NCBI RefSeq assembly: GCF_033958435.1
Contig: NC_134137.1
Span: forward strand, 253,254,501 to 253,318,500
Direction: 5' to 3'
DNA length: 64,000 nt
Source: Carettochelys insculpta
Taxonomy: Eukaryota; Chordata; Testudines; Carettochelyidae
Shown here: one piece after another, positions 22,643 to 34,058 of the stretch
Layout: every line of letters starts with the position of its first letter
Position numbering within the stretch: the stretch's first letter is position 1
Program-made: the position numbers and the translations under genes
The notes under the pieces: model-generated
Databases searched by the model: none
What the model saw: only the letters and a program-made list of their open reading frames with translations
What the model was told of the DNA's origin: nothing

Positions 22643-23548
22643 CCAGAAGTTGAGGCAAATGAAAAATCAACCCCAGAGATGAAATAACCGCATAGAACTG
22701 CTCCTGAAAAAAATTCAACTAACAAGCGTGACCTCAGATCTTCACAAAGCATATTACTCTTTAAGAATTGAAGGACAGTGTTACAATCACAGGGAAAATA
22801 AGGTGAAACAGAACAGAAAGACTCCTCTTATTCTGATTCCAGAACATCAGGAGTAGAAATACAGGAAAAAGAAGTAAAAACAGTTTGCTAATTATTCTCT
22901 GATACTCTTTCCTCAACCAACCCACCCACAGGTGAGCCGCTGCCGTGTGTTGTGTTCTCGAAAGTGATCCACTAAAGACATACACCCTGGCATTCTATGC
23001 TGCCTTTGCTGGCTAGCAAAGAGCAGGTGAATTTTGCATGTGTGAGTGGAGGGGAGGGGAGAAGAGGGATGCTAGAGAGTGAGAAACAGAGAAAGGAAGT
23101 TGTGATTTATCTCTTAAGGGCCCATCTGGGCTACTACTTCACTCGTGTCCAGTACTGTTACAACCCTATTTCTTTCCCAGCTACCAAAATGGGAGCAAAA
23201 CAATTCCATTTTGCAGTGTAAATAAATAAGATGTTAGCCATGCGCCTAAGTAATGATCAATGTTTTTACATGATTCCAAAACATGATTAAAACTTTGTAA
23301 GGTCTATTCTGCACTAATAAATGGAACCATCTTTTAAACAGGTTGGTAGTGAACCATTACTGTAACTGACAGCACTCCAGCTGTAGTGCAGATGGGGTTG
23401 GAAAGCAGATCAGTCCCCAGTCTGCAGGTCTACCTCCATTCTTACTCAGGCAAAACTCACACCGATTTCAAAGGGACTGTAAGTCTGGTCCCAGTGAATA
23501 CTGGAACCAGGATCACAAACTCCCCTGCTCTTCCTATGAAAGACATAC
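22643..23548. other. No gene recognised
   Basis: AT-rich interval. At about 23440-23478, TTACTCAGGCAAAACTCACACCGATTTCAAAGGG resembles an old amniote repeat (family form: CTCAGGCAAAACTCCCATTGA, then CTTCAATGGGAG). Confidence 0.4.
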
Positions 23549-23747
23549 TGACTACATCTACACTTGGGAAAAACTTCGACATGGCCATGCTAATGGCCAA
23601 ATTGGAGAATACTAATGAGGCACTGAAATGAATATTCAGTGTCTCATTAGCATGCTGCTGGCCGTGGCACTTTGGAAGTGCCGCATTTTCCTCACATGCG
23701 GCTCGTCTACACAGGGCCCGTTTTGAGAGGACCTTGCAAACATCGAA
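23549..23747. mobile_element. Truncated TCTACAC foldback element (family B)
   Basis: The left end GACTACATCTACACTTGGG and the interior AACTTCGACATGGCCATG ... ACTAATGAGGCACTGAA ... CGGCTCGTC align with the left arm of the elements at 9063 and 55458. The right arm is missing; the sequence passes at 23748 directly into a retroposon-type tail. Confidence 0.75.
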
Positions 23748-23881
23748 ATCTGAAGAAGTGGGTCTGTCCCACGAAAAGCTCATCACCTAATCAATTATTT
23801 TGTTCGTCTTTAAAGTGCTACTTTACTGCTTTTTTGTTTTGATAGAATAAAGACTAACATGGCTATCTCTCTGTCACTATT
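23748..23881 (+). repeat. Sauropsid short retroposon fragment
   Basis: Starts ATCTGAAGAAGTGGGTCTGT, continues CACGAAAAGCTCATCACC and TAAAGTGCTACTTTACTGC, and ends GACTAACATGGCTATCTCTC. I remember this as a very common turtle interspersed repeat, whose variants also occur at 42963-43090, 47384-47472 and 57366-57402. Its class (SINE or Penelope-derived tail) cannot be settled from the sequence alone. Confidence 0.7.
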
Positions 23882-25274
23882 TAAGGATATGTAAGAGTAC
23901 TTCACACCAGGCCAATTTCTAGTGTCTATTCCTGGGATAGAGAGTTTCCCAGTAATGTCGTGCACAGCAGCACGACTTCTTTTACTGAGCTTATTTTGAT
24001 TTTTCAGAACATTCAGAGCTTATAAATGTAGCTATAATAATAGTGCCAGGGCGCATGACCCTTCTCCCTTTTGTGAGTTAGCATTTTACCTACCATTTGG
24101 GGTTAAGACACATTTATTCTTGATGAATAATAATTTAGTGACAGGAATCACATCTAAAGTAGAGTGAGGCCCAAAACTGCAGATTTCAGATCGTGATACA
24201 AAGTTTAGGACTCTTAATCTAGGATTTTGGCTTGGCACTTCATAGAAGTATGAAGCCACAAGAAAAGGTTGGATGTGAACTTAAATGTTCAGCCTCATTT
24301 TTTTGGTCAAAAATCACTGCTAATAAAAAGAAATTTTAGCTTTGTTCTTTGGATGAGCACCAACAAGTTCATGAGATTCACATACACTACATTGAGAGGG
24401 GGCCATATAATAGCTAAAACAGACAGAAATAAAGCAGATAGATAGATAGATAGATAGATCCTCAGATAGTGTAAATCGACATAGTATCATTGACTATACC
24501 AATTTAGTTAGCTGAGGCTGTGAGCCAAAGGATGAAAAGTTATTTGAGACTTGTTGTCTGGAAGTCAGATTCCAGAATTCATGAAATTGAACACATAAAA
24601 TGTTTGGCACTCACGAATTTTAAACAAGTTGGGAATAACCAAGTTTCTCCCACAGTATTAATAAATAAATAATGATGAGCATACCTAATTCATATAACAT
24701 TTTTCCCCCATAGATCACAAAGCACTTTAAAAAGGGGCCACCATCACTATTAAAGGACTAACACAGTGTGGCAAGTTGCAAGGCATGCAAACGAAGTTAA
24801 CAAAACCTTTTCAAACCTCAGAAGTGATCAGGTGTTGGTTCAGGCTTTGGCTGAATGTCTGCATCAGTTCTTCCATTCCCTGACCCAGTTCACACACTCC
24901 AACACAGAACTTATGGTAAGGGCTGTGAGTGAAGGGAAACCTCACTACAGAACAAAAATAATCTGAGAATAAATGATAGTGAACTAGTACAGGCTGTAGT
25001 GCTATGGTAGGAAGTGCTAAGATGCTCTGCTGGCTGGGAGCCCTTTTGTGGAGCCTACTAAGTGATTCATGTCAATGGAAACTCATTAGGACTGGGGCAG
25101 CTCTCTTTTATTGCATCTGACTTCCTGCACAGCTGTCAAAATACAACATAAAATTACAGCAGCATGAGTTATGCATGCTAACATATAGCATATGACAAGG
25201 ATGATACAATACGTCCACCCCTCAGTGTGGTCTTGTCAGTTTCAAGAGCTAAGCTGGGTTGGTCCCAGTCAGTA
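23882..25274. other. No gene recognised
   Basis: AT-rich. A segment at about 24713-24740 (ATAGATCACAAAGCACTTTAAAAAGG) resembles an old amniote repeat core (GATCTCAAAGCACTTTACAAA). Otherwise only the GATA microsatellite is recognised. Confidence 0.4.
24437..24459. repeat. (GATA)n microsatellite
   Basis: Nearly six perfect GATA units. Confidence 0.95.
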
Positions 25275-25725
25275 CAGTGAACCCTCTATTTAACAAACTG
25301 ATGGGGGGGGGGTCTGTTAAAGTCCGTTAAATCCAAATCTGCAGGACTGGAGGCACCTGGCAAGGTGCACTAGGGAGCACTCTGGCCGAGACCTGTGAGG
25401 AATGGCTCAGGAGACAGAGCTTGGCAGTGGGCTCTTTGCCTTGTTTACAGAGCAGAGCCTCCGAGCTTGCCAGCCACGAGCTGCTCATCACCCACCCCAG
25501 GCTGGGCACTCTTGCAGAAACTAAGTTTCCCTGCCCCAGCCCCAGCAGCTCCTCCGGCCCCAGGCACGTCGGTGGTTCCACCAGCCGTGGTGGTGCCAGT
25601 GGTGGCAGCAGTGCCTCCAGGGAGTCACCAGCATTTATTTGGGCAGGAGAAGGGGAGAGCTGGCAGACAGCATCTGTTACTTCAAATTCTGCTAACACAT
25701 GGTCTGTTGCATCGAGGGTTTACTG
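25275..25725. mobile_element. Tigger-like (Tc1/mariner) MITE with TA duplication
   Basis: The left end CAGTGAACCCTC and the right end, read on the other strand as CAGTAAACCCTC, are 12-bp inverted repeats with one mismatch. Both sides are flanked by TA (25273-25274, 25726-25727), the signature of Tc1/mariner insertion. TCTGTTAAAG/AGTCCGTTAAA inside the left end and AACAGACC (read from the other strand) inside the right end are further subterminal motifs. The 451-bp interior, rich in CCAGCCCCAGCAGC-like sequence, gives long frames with no domain. Confidence 0.88.
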
Positions 25726-25727
25726 TA

Positions 25728-28584
25728 CTCAGAAGAGAAACCTCCCGGAGAAACCCTATGCAATGCAAGAAGGAGCATTTGTGGTACTTTTCTATGGGAC
25801 CTCATCCTAAGCCAAAGCGTCAATGTTGTTTTGGGTGGTGCTGTTCTGTTAGTGCAGCTGCACGGCAGCAGGCACACTGCAATACTCTGAGTCTCCAAAG
25901 CTCTGTGGAGACATTAAGTAGTCACAAGCGTCAACTGAATCTACATGCTTATGGCATAAAGAGATATTCCAGGCAGGTCTGCAACAGCCGTGCGTTCAGG
26001 TATTAGGACATAAGATAGCCTAGGAACTTTTTCAGCCTCTTGTCTAGGAATAACCAACATAGTCCTTCACTTTAGGGAAATCAAAATAGTGGTGGGCGTG
26101 TATTTTAGGCAGAATTAGAATTCCTTCTATCAGAGAGACAGAACAAAATTCCCACTAAATGGTCCCATCCTATTAACAGGATTGGGACAGAGGATGTCCT
26201 TTTTCTTACTGGTCCTTCCACAACCACCCTAAACAATTTCTCACACTGAGTCGCTTCAGAACCAAGAGTCAACGAGGCAGTCTCATTCTCAGGGTTACAC
26301 TGGAGACTGGCTCTGGGTTTCTTCCTCAAAGCCTCCTGTTAGGCTTTTGATTCCAGGACTTCCTAAACCCTTAAAGCAAGTCCCCCTGGCCAAGCTGAAA
26401 AGCCCTCCTCCCCTCTCTACCTTTACCCTTATTTTGCCTTCTCTTTATTTCCTACTCCTTGTCAACAGTTGCAGGAGGCCTCCCCTTCCATGACTGGAAG
26501 CCCAGGCAGTATGTTCCTGTAGCAGTGAGTCTGCCTTGGTGAAGGGGCTTTGCTTATCTGGTTGTGGGTTCCATTACGTACCCTGGTACCTGTCTTATTC
26601 TGAACAAAATCTAGAACTGTGGCCTTCACCAACTCACAGCTATTAAGGATCTTCCACAGGATCAGGGATATTAAAGTCCTGCCAAACTGCAACTGAGTTA
26701 AAAGTGGATATGGAATTCTTCACTTCCTTCTCCAATTTAGGACACAGCATCGTCATGAACTGTTAAACAACTCTGGGTCCTCTCTGGGAGTGGGAGTGGC
26801 GGGGGGGGGTGGGCAGAGGGAAGAGGAAGAGGTCACAGCCCAATGCCCAAGGAGGAGAGGTGTGGAATGTCTTGGTCAGTCCTTCCTGGAGACCAAATAA
26901 GCCTCCTTGAGCTGCTCCTTAGCTCCTTGCTCTCACTTCTGCCTGAGATGTGGTTGCAGTCAGCCTGCTTTTTCCCAGCAGGAGTTCCCAATCAATCCCA
27001 GCAGGTAAATCAGTCACCTAGGCATTCCCCAAATGGCACTGTTTAGTTATGCTCCTTCAGCAGGGAATAGGACAGGGAAAGCAGCCAGCACCCTATCATC
27101 CATTTGGGTCTTACCATGGTCCAAATGCTCTCCTGTGAATTGCTTTGTCCCTAGAAGCTGCAAACTGTCTTTTTTTTCCCTTCAGACAGCGAATTCTTAC
27201 CTCTCCTTCCTTGCCTGATTGTTAGAGAACCCCTTTGAGCAGATCTTCCATTTGGACTAGGTTTTGCAGCTGTTGAGGGCTGTGGCCCTCTTTGTCCCAT
27301 ACCGCTCCTTCACTCCCAAGTCTCTGTATAGGATCGAAACTCCATCGCATAACCTTGTTTTAGAAAAATGAAAACCGAGGCATAGCTAGGTCAAGTAAAT
27401 TGCCCAAGGTCTCACTGTAAGCCTGTGTCAGGCCAGAAACAGAGCTGTGATAACCTGACTCCTAGTTGCAGGTTTAACTCCAAGAACATTAGTGCTTCTC
27501 TGCATATACACTAAATAAGTCTGGTACCTTCATTCATCCCAACTACCCATTTATATTTTTAAATCTGATGACTGTCATTCCCAGTCACAGGGAGCGAAGC
27601 ATCATCAGTGAGAGAGACAGCCTTTAAGAGCTTGTTGCACATACGGAAATATAGAACAGTACTTTAACATAACACAAAGTGGGGACTGTAGGGTTGTTAG
27701 TCTGATACTTGTTCTGATATGAACAGTCGTCCAGGTTTGAAAGCTCAGATAAGCTAAAACCAGTAACTTCAATATTTTTGTGACTTTATGTCATAATCCA
27801 TAACACCACCAAATAGTAAAACATTATACATGATGGCATAACACCTGGAGAAAACATTATGCTTATCAAAAGACTGCAGGTTTAGCCAATTCAGTTCAAG
27901 GGCTTCTGAGGCTTTCTGAGCATTTTAGCCAGGCTCTATCAGCTCTGGTTATTACCTCAGCCTCTCTCTGGCAAGCTACATTAAAAAGAAGCCAATAACG
28001 TGGCGGCATTGTCTATTGTGAGCAACAGCTATGGAAAGGCCTCGTAATTTGAAACATGACAGAAGACACAGGTTAGTTTCTTTTTTTAAACCACGACCCT
28101 GTGAACGTAACATAAGGAGAAAAGAAAATTAAAATAAACCAGACCGTCCTGCATTCACGGACCTCCACCTTTTGCACTAATGCAGTCACAAAACGTGTCA
28201 GGAAACAACGTTGCTACTTTCACAGGGACATTAAAAAAAAGTTGTCTTGCACGCACAGAAAGTAGCCCATCTACCGTAGAAGCTGTCACTGACTGTTTAC
28301 TCAGAAGTTTTAAGTGACTCCTTAAATTCACAATCTCGGGGGCCTTGCTGCTTAATAAAGACTACGGGGTGTTGAGAAGCACAGTATATTATTTCATTAA
28401 GTGCTTTTTGGGAGAAGGGGATTTAGAAGTAAAACTGCTGGCTTTGTGTGGCAAGGTCATGACCTTTGACAAGTTTGGAGCTTATCTCTTTCATCTTCCC
28501 ACTCCCCTGGGTCCCCTAACTTGCAGAGGAATCGAAGCCGGTAAGCCGGGGCTAGACAGAATTCTGTATTGTTGTGGGGCTACG
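25728..28584. other. No gene recognised
   Basis: Largely repeat-free DNA. A MIR-like fragment lies at 27355-27475. The segment at 26780-26830 has a G-run. Open frames are short and without recognisable domains. Confidence 0.4.
27355..27475 (+). repeat. Old MIR-like SINE fragment
   Basis: AAAACCGAGGCATAGCTAGG, AAATTGCCCAAGGTCTCACT and CAGAGCTGTGATAACCTGACTCC keep the order of the MIR core (GAAACTGAGGCACAGAGAGG, CTTGCCCAAGGTCACAC, then the ACCC.GGTCT-type end). Confidence 0.6.
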
Positions 28585-28615
<31 letters not shown>

Positions 28616-28646
28616 CCTCCCTCCCTCTCTCTCTCTCTCTTTTTTT
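28585..28646. repeat. (TC)n/(CCCT)n microsatellite
   Basis: CT dinucleotides, an internal CCCTCCCTCCCTCCCT block, then more CT ending in a T run. Confidence 0.97.
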
Positions 28647-28819
28647 ACCCCCTAAACAAAACAGATCTGAACTGAGCCAAGGAAACAAAAATGTATTGTT
28701 CCTCGCAGATGGAAGCGAGTGTCGCCTAGGTAACCAGATTAATCTCCTTTTTCTCTCCCTTCCTCTCTTGTAGTGCAGTAATCGGTGGGCTCTTTTCACA
28801 AAAAAGCCAGCCTCAAAGC

Positions 28820-29260
28820 TGGGGCTCTAACTAGGTTCCTAATTAGCTGCAATTTACAATGAAGACAACATGATGAGATAATAGAAATTTGCAAAATAAT
28901 GACATACCTCAGCAAAATATTCCTCCTCCTAAGAACCATTTTTATACAAAAACAATAAAGAGGGCCCTTCTAAAGCAAAGCTGGAAAATGGTGGTATATT
29001 ATGTGACACAGAACATTATTGTTCGCCTCTTGTTCCCCCAATCAACAGCTTATTGTTTGGCATCTTAAATAAAAATGACTCAAATACAGGCCACATAATG
29101 ATCTCCATTGCGCTAATACACTGTATATACAGAGTAGTCAAAAATGTACCCGAGCCAAAGCCACTGGGGCTGATAAAGTAGCAGGGCCTCGAAAGGTAAT
29201 TTACAATACAATGCAATAAGTATTATTACCAGTCTTAATCACACATATCTTTCTGATTTC
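28820..29260. promoter_or_regulatory. Candidate conserved non-coding element
   Basis: A repeat-free, AT-rich block with clustered motifs typical of developmental enhancers: CTAATTAGC homeodomain-type sites, and several SOX-like ATTGTT/ACAAT sites near 29018-29060. Nothing here proves function; the call rests on motif density and absence of repeats. Confidence 0.25.
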
Positions 29261-29737
29261 TGTCAGGATGCGCTCTGACATCAAAAAAGGGCACCCGAAC
29301 AGGGGGCAGCTAGTTAATGAAATATGATGGATCACATTTGTTTTCATGTGGTGGTTAGCTCAAATGAAGCAGCCTCCAGACTGTTAGCCAACAGTATTCT
29401 CTTGTGTGACATCAAAGACTACCATTCAACTGGGAAAGGGAGGGGGGGAAATCACAGTGAGACAGCACAGTGGGAGGAGCTCCTGAGAACTAAAAGAACC
29501 ATTAATAGTAATCTCTACCTTATGTCCAAAAGCAGAGAGAACACAGGAAATAATGGGCCAGGGCCAGCCTGTCACCAATTTCATGATCAGTAACATCAGC
29601 ACCTAGCTCATATTCTGGACAAATGGGTGACATTCTGTTGGTGAGATCTGACATTATGCTGCACAGGGACGATTTGTCACCAGTGACATGAGGAGCACAT
29701 CCTTCTGCTCTGTATGGATTCAAATTATGGCAAAGTG
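29261..29737. other. No gene recognised
   Basis: No repeat, domain or RNA gene recognised. Confidence 0.35.
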
Positions 29738-29780
29738 TAAAATAAAATAAAATAAAATAAAATAAAATAAAATAAAAAAA
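29738..29780. repeat. (AAAAT)n microsatellite
   Basis: About seven AAAAT units ending in an A run. Confidence 0.96.
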
Positions 29781-30610
29781 TCTCAGAAGAACAGAAGTCT
29801 AATGGGATGTTTGATGTCAGCAGGAACATCTCATAAATGGCAATAGATTGTCTAAACCTGCCAGGAATGAATGAGGCAACAGTAACAAACGTAGTCCCCT
29901 GTTGCAATTGTGAACATTACAGCTGTGTGTACTTGAGAACCACTGACCAATGGACTGCCCCATAAGTAACTGCTGACTAAAAGCACATTGAGCACAGAGA
30001 GAAAAAACTTTACCCCCTCAGCCTTTTTGGCTACTAAATATGGCAAGAAGCCTCAGCCCCTTGATAGAATAATTAAAAGGAATTCTTAATGATATATTAT
30101 GGAGAGAGGAAACCAACCACTGACAACTGTAGACAGGACATCTAGTTCTATTTGTGTAACAAACAGCTTTAAAAATAAATGCTATGCTTTATCCTGGGGC
30201 ATAACCATCCAACAAATTATAGTGCCAACATCATATATTTATACAGAACTGCTCATTCCAAAGGATCTCAAAGCGCTGAAAACATATGCACAGCACAAAT
30301 AGAAAAACACCCACCTCTGACGTAAAGGACAGCAATTGAATATACAAATGATGAACAGCATGCTACACAAGAATCAGGAGAGGGAATTCCAGACAAGTAC
30401 ATCCAGGCTCTATTGTTATAACGAGTACCATAGGATCTTAAAAACAATCCACAACAAAGTGAACATTGGTGTTTAAGATCTTATCCAAAACAGCCCACAC
30501 AACAAACAAACACTCATTCAACCTACTGTCCACTTGCTATTTAAAGTCGTTCCTTAACGAACAACACTCATCAACAAAATAACCACAACATAATAAAAAA
30601 GAAACACACT
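29781..30610. other. No gene recognised
   Basis: AT-rich. The segment at about 30228-30285 (TTATACAGAACTG, then CCAAAGGATCTCAAAGCGCTG) looks like an old amniote repeat core. Confidence 0.4.
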
Positions 30611-31004
30611 GGCCACGTCTACACTGGCCCCCTCCTTTTGGAAGGGGCATGGTAATGAGCCACTTCGGCATATGCTAATGAGGCTCTGCCATGAGTATGT
30701 AGCACCCCATTAGCATAATGCGGCAGCACGTGTTTCAAAAGCGCTGCTTTCAAAATGCACGCTGCCCATGTAGACAGGGCCCATTTGGTTTTGGGAAGAA
30801 GGGTCTTTCAAAACCTGGGGTCCTTTCAAAAGGCTCCTGTCTACACAGGCAGCATGTGTTTCGAAAGTGGCACTTTCAAAACATGCGTGGCCACCATTAT
30901 GCTAATGAGGTGCTGCATATTCATGGCAGCACCTCATTGTCATCCGCCCAAGTGGCTCATTACCATGCCCCTTCTGAAAGGAGGGTTATAGTGTAGATGC
31001 GGCC
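30611..31004. mobile_element. TCTACAC-type element, family C-like, longer variant
   Basis: The left end is GGCCACGTCTACACTGGCCC and the right end is AGTGTAGATGCGGCC. Inverted subterminal motifs CCCCCTCCTTTTGGAAGGGG / CCCCTTCTGAAAGGAGG and ATGCTAATGAGGC / GCTAATGAGGTGC occur on both sides, and internal GTAGACAGGGCCC and GTCTACACAGGCAGC repeat the terminal motif. Flanking trinucleotides (ACT, CAA) do not match. Non-coding. Confidence 0.75.
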
Positions 31005-31479
31005 CAAGAGATTTAAAAGGTAGAAAGATGAGCTCTGTGAAGATTTCAATCCTGAAGCTGAACATGCTGCACCAACGTTCCACATTATGCACAAACATCC
31101 ACAAGAAAAGAAGAATGAGCTGGACGTATGTTAACTACCTAGAGTACACAAATGATAGAGGAAATTCAACATAAATAATTGAGGGCCAGATTCTCACGTA
31201 GGTACCGGCCATATGCGGTGCTTAGTGCACCGACAGTCTGATTCCCTCTGGAGCCAGGTAGAGCTCACTACAAGAGCATCAGACTCTGACCCCCAGAGCC
31301 TGACTGAGGTCTATGAAACAGAATTACAAGTGAGAAAGCTCTCGTTGCAGGTACCTTTGACCGCCCTCAAGTTACACTGACTTCAATGACAATGTCATTC
31401 CATCCTGTTCTCCTGAATGGGAATTATAGTTGGAATCCAGCACCTTGTAGGATCAGATCATACATAACCTGAGAAGACA
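31005..31479. other. No gene recognised
   Basis: The part at 31365-31470 (ACACTGACTTCAATGACAATG, then CAGCACCTTGTAGGATCAGATC) has the look of an old amniote repeat. No frame of note. Confidence 0.4.
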
Positions 31480-31487
31480 ATATAGAC

Positions 31488-31832
31488 CAGAGGTACACAA
31501 AGTGGGGGGTGGGTCCTCTAGGGGGGAAGGAGACATGAAATTCTGTAAGGGTGGTACAGCACAATCAGCTGCTGGGTCTCAGGCTCATCCAACTGATTAA
31601 AAATGTGGGCATATGTTAATTTCTTTGTATGTGTATTTACATTTATATACCAATTAACAAAGAATTAATAGATTCTACATACTTATTTTCTTACATGTGC
31701 CGAAAGGGTATTTTTTTATATGAATATAACCAAAATTTCTGTTGGTTTGGATTACATCGGAGAGGTTGGGGGGGGACTGCTAATTGAAGGGACAAAAGGT
31801 GGGGACAGACATACAAAAGATTGCTCACCCCA
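31488..31832. mobile_element. Non-autonomous hAT DNA transposon
   Basis: The left end is CAGAGGTACACAAAGTGGGG, a diverged hAT terminus of the CAGGGGTGCCCAAA type. The right end is GATTGCTCACCCCA. The flanks are ATATAGAC (31480-31487) and ATACAGAC (31833-31840), matching at 7 of 8 bases. The 345-bp AT-rich interior has no transposase. Confidence 0.8.
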
Positions 31833-31840
31833 ATACAGAC

Positions 31841-33599
31841 CATATTCTGACTTTTGATATACCAATGCAAAGGCAATGGGCCCGGTGTTCACATATGTGT
31901 CTCCAGAATATGTCACTGTATTTATACACAGTATGTAATGAATAGTGATGTGCGAGATCCTCAGTTGGTGTAAATCAGAACAGCCCCATACTGAGAGAAA
32001 TAGAACTATGCTGATTTACATCAAGATTTGATCCAGAGTCTTTAAGGGGAGAGGGACAGTGGTGTGTTAACTTGTTTTCAAACAAATGCACAAATTTCTA
32101 TGCAAGCCTGAACAGAGCCTGTCCTTTTCATGCCTGTTTAACAAAGCCAACTCTGTATACAACATACACTTCTAAAGACAGAAATAAGCTTTTTACTAGG
32201 AGCACTTTCTCCTTTGGAGTGTGTGCACTTCTTTCACTGAGCCCATCTAGAGGTTTTTCCATTGCGTTCTTAGCTAATCCTGCATGAAATGGCCACAGTG
32301 TATGCAGAATTTAGAAAGGCAATATTACAGTTACATCACAGAGCTCCAATGTTAGTTTTGCATCTGTATGAGCTTGTATGATCAACACTGACATAAATGT
32401 TTTGTGCACAAATCTGAACTATTTTATATAAATACTTCCCCCACCACAACCTCTGTAGAAATTAAACAATCCGGGAAGAGTTAGCTCCTGGCTAGATGTT
32501 GGCGTGTATGAGCACACAATGCCTTCTGAAATCAGTGGGAATTCTGCACATCCAGCAACTGCAGGACTGGGACTGTATGGGATGCTGGAACAATTTGTAT
32601 AGTGGAGGGATTGAGAGCCATTGAACCAACCAGTACACACTGTCTGTGTTGAAAATTGTACACCTCCTGCTTGCCCCCACCCTGCCCCTAGTTCTAGGAA
32701 GTATGGAACTGTAAGCATTAACTTTTCTCCGTAAGTTCACATCCATTCCAAAATCCACTCAGCCACTCTGTAAACAGGACACAAATGTTCAGCTTGATCC
32801 GGCAACCTTTATTCATATGGAATAATCCTTATTCAAAGCCAATGAAGCTACTCATGTGAGTAAAGATGGCAGGATCAGGCTCTTAGAGCCTGTATTTTCT
32901 AGTGTGCTGAAGTGCTTGGCACAGTTTCATTTTCACCAAAAATGCCTAATTGAGCTCATCTACACCATCGCCTTGGACAAGTACCTGGGTCTTTGCAGCC
33001 CAGAGTAGTTCCAACAATAAACATTTTTTCAACAGCTTTGGAAATATTACTCTTGCATTCTTCAGCCTGAACAAAACCTGCCACGTGATACTACTGAATT
33101 GCCTTGATTTTATTAATTACCATTATTACTATTGTGTTGTTTTGCAGAGATTCATATCTCTCAGCACACTACCCTTTCAGCTCTCAAGCCAATCTTCTTT
33201 TATTTCCCACCTTTGAACCATCAGAAAACACACAACAACAAAAATCCACACAAACCAAACGGGTCAAACCTGATAAAAGCAAATCCACATCACTAACTGA
33301 AGTTTAATGTTCTTCAACTCTTTTCCTTCCCCCTCCACCCTGGGCTCCCAAGGGATGTAGGCAGAATGGTTTAAATCAATAAGCAAGGGCTTCAATTTTG
33401 CAAACCCTTAAGCCATTAGAACTCAGAGTCCTCCTTGCAACCGTCCTAACCTCCCCCACCCTAACAGAGAAATAAAAGAAATACTCCCAGTCTGGAATTA
33501 ACAATGTTCATTCAATGCTCTTTACTTAAAGGAAGAAAACAATTAAGTGAAACCTTGAAGTAATCTCATTCTGCCTATTTAGCCTCTTCATCCCTCAAT
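31841..33599. other. No gene recognised
   Basis: AT-rich DNA. At about 32795-32885 (CAGCTTGATCC ... CATATGGAATAATCC ... CTACTCATGTGAGTAA ... GGATCAGGCTC) lies an old amniote-type repeat. Open frames are short and unsupported. Confidence 0.4.
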
Positions 33600-33880
33600 G
33601 TGTGGTTAGTAAGTGTTGCAATCAGGGGCTAGGGCCTGCTATCATTCGGCCTTAATTAAAAAAGACACAAGCAGTGGAGCTGTGAATTAGAAATGTAACA
33701 ACGCACTACCCCTGATTAATTCGAGGCTCATGTTGGATTAATAACTCCAAACAAAGAACAAAAGGAAATTGTTATGCGAATTGCAGCCCTCCCAGGCCAG
33801 ACAAAGGTCAAATCACAGGATTTCAATTTCATCCGGAGTCGCTTAATCAACTCCCTCGGAAGGAAGACCATATGCAGTTC
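33600..33880. promoter_or_regulatory. Candidate conserved non-coding element
   Basis: Repeat-free block with dense homeodomain-like (CTTAATTAAAA, GATTAATTCG, GGATTAATAA), SOX/TCF-like (AACAAAGAAC, GACAAAGG) and octamer-like (TTATGCGAATTGCA) motifs within about 200 bases. Proposed as an enhancer-like element on motif content alone. Confidence 0.25.
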
Positions 33881-33955
33881 TGAAAGCTGCCCATTGTAGT
33901 CGTGTTGTCACTGGACCTGAGAGACGGCACAGAGATAATCCCAACTATTCCCAAT

Positions 33956-34058
33956 CTTTCTTTCTTTCTTGTTCTTTTTCTTTTTTTTTTCCTTTTTCTT
34001 TTTTTTTTTTCGGGGGGGGGTGCATTTCTTCTTTTCTTTTCTGTCTTTTTTTTCTCCA
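33956..34058. repeat. Polypyrimidine tract interrupted by a G run
   Basis: About 100 bases of T/C-rich sequence (TTTC, CTTTTT units), broken at 34011-34021 by CGGGGGGGGTG. Confidence 0.9.

Noticed and set aside
28345..28773. 142-codon frame with a serine/leucine repeat
   Set aside because: Runs through the (TC)n microsatellite; translation of low-complexity DNA.
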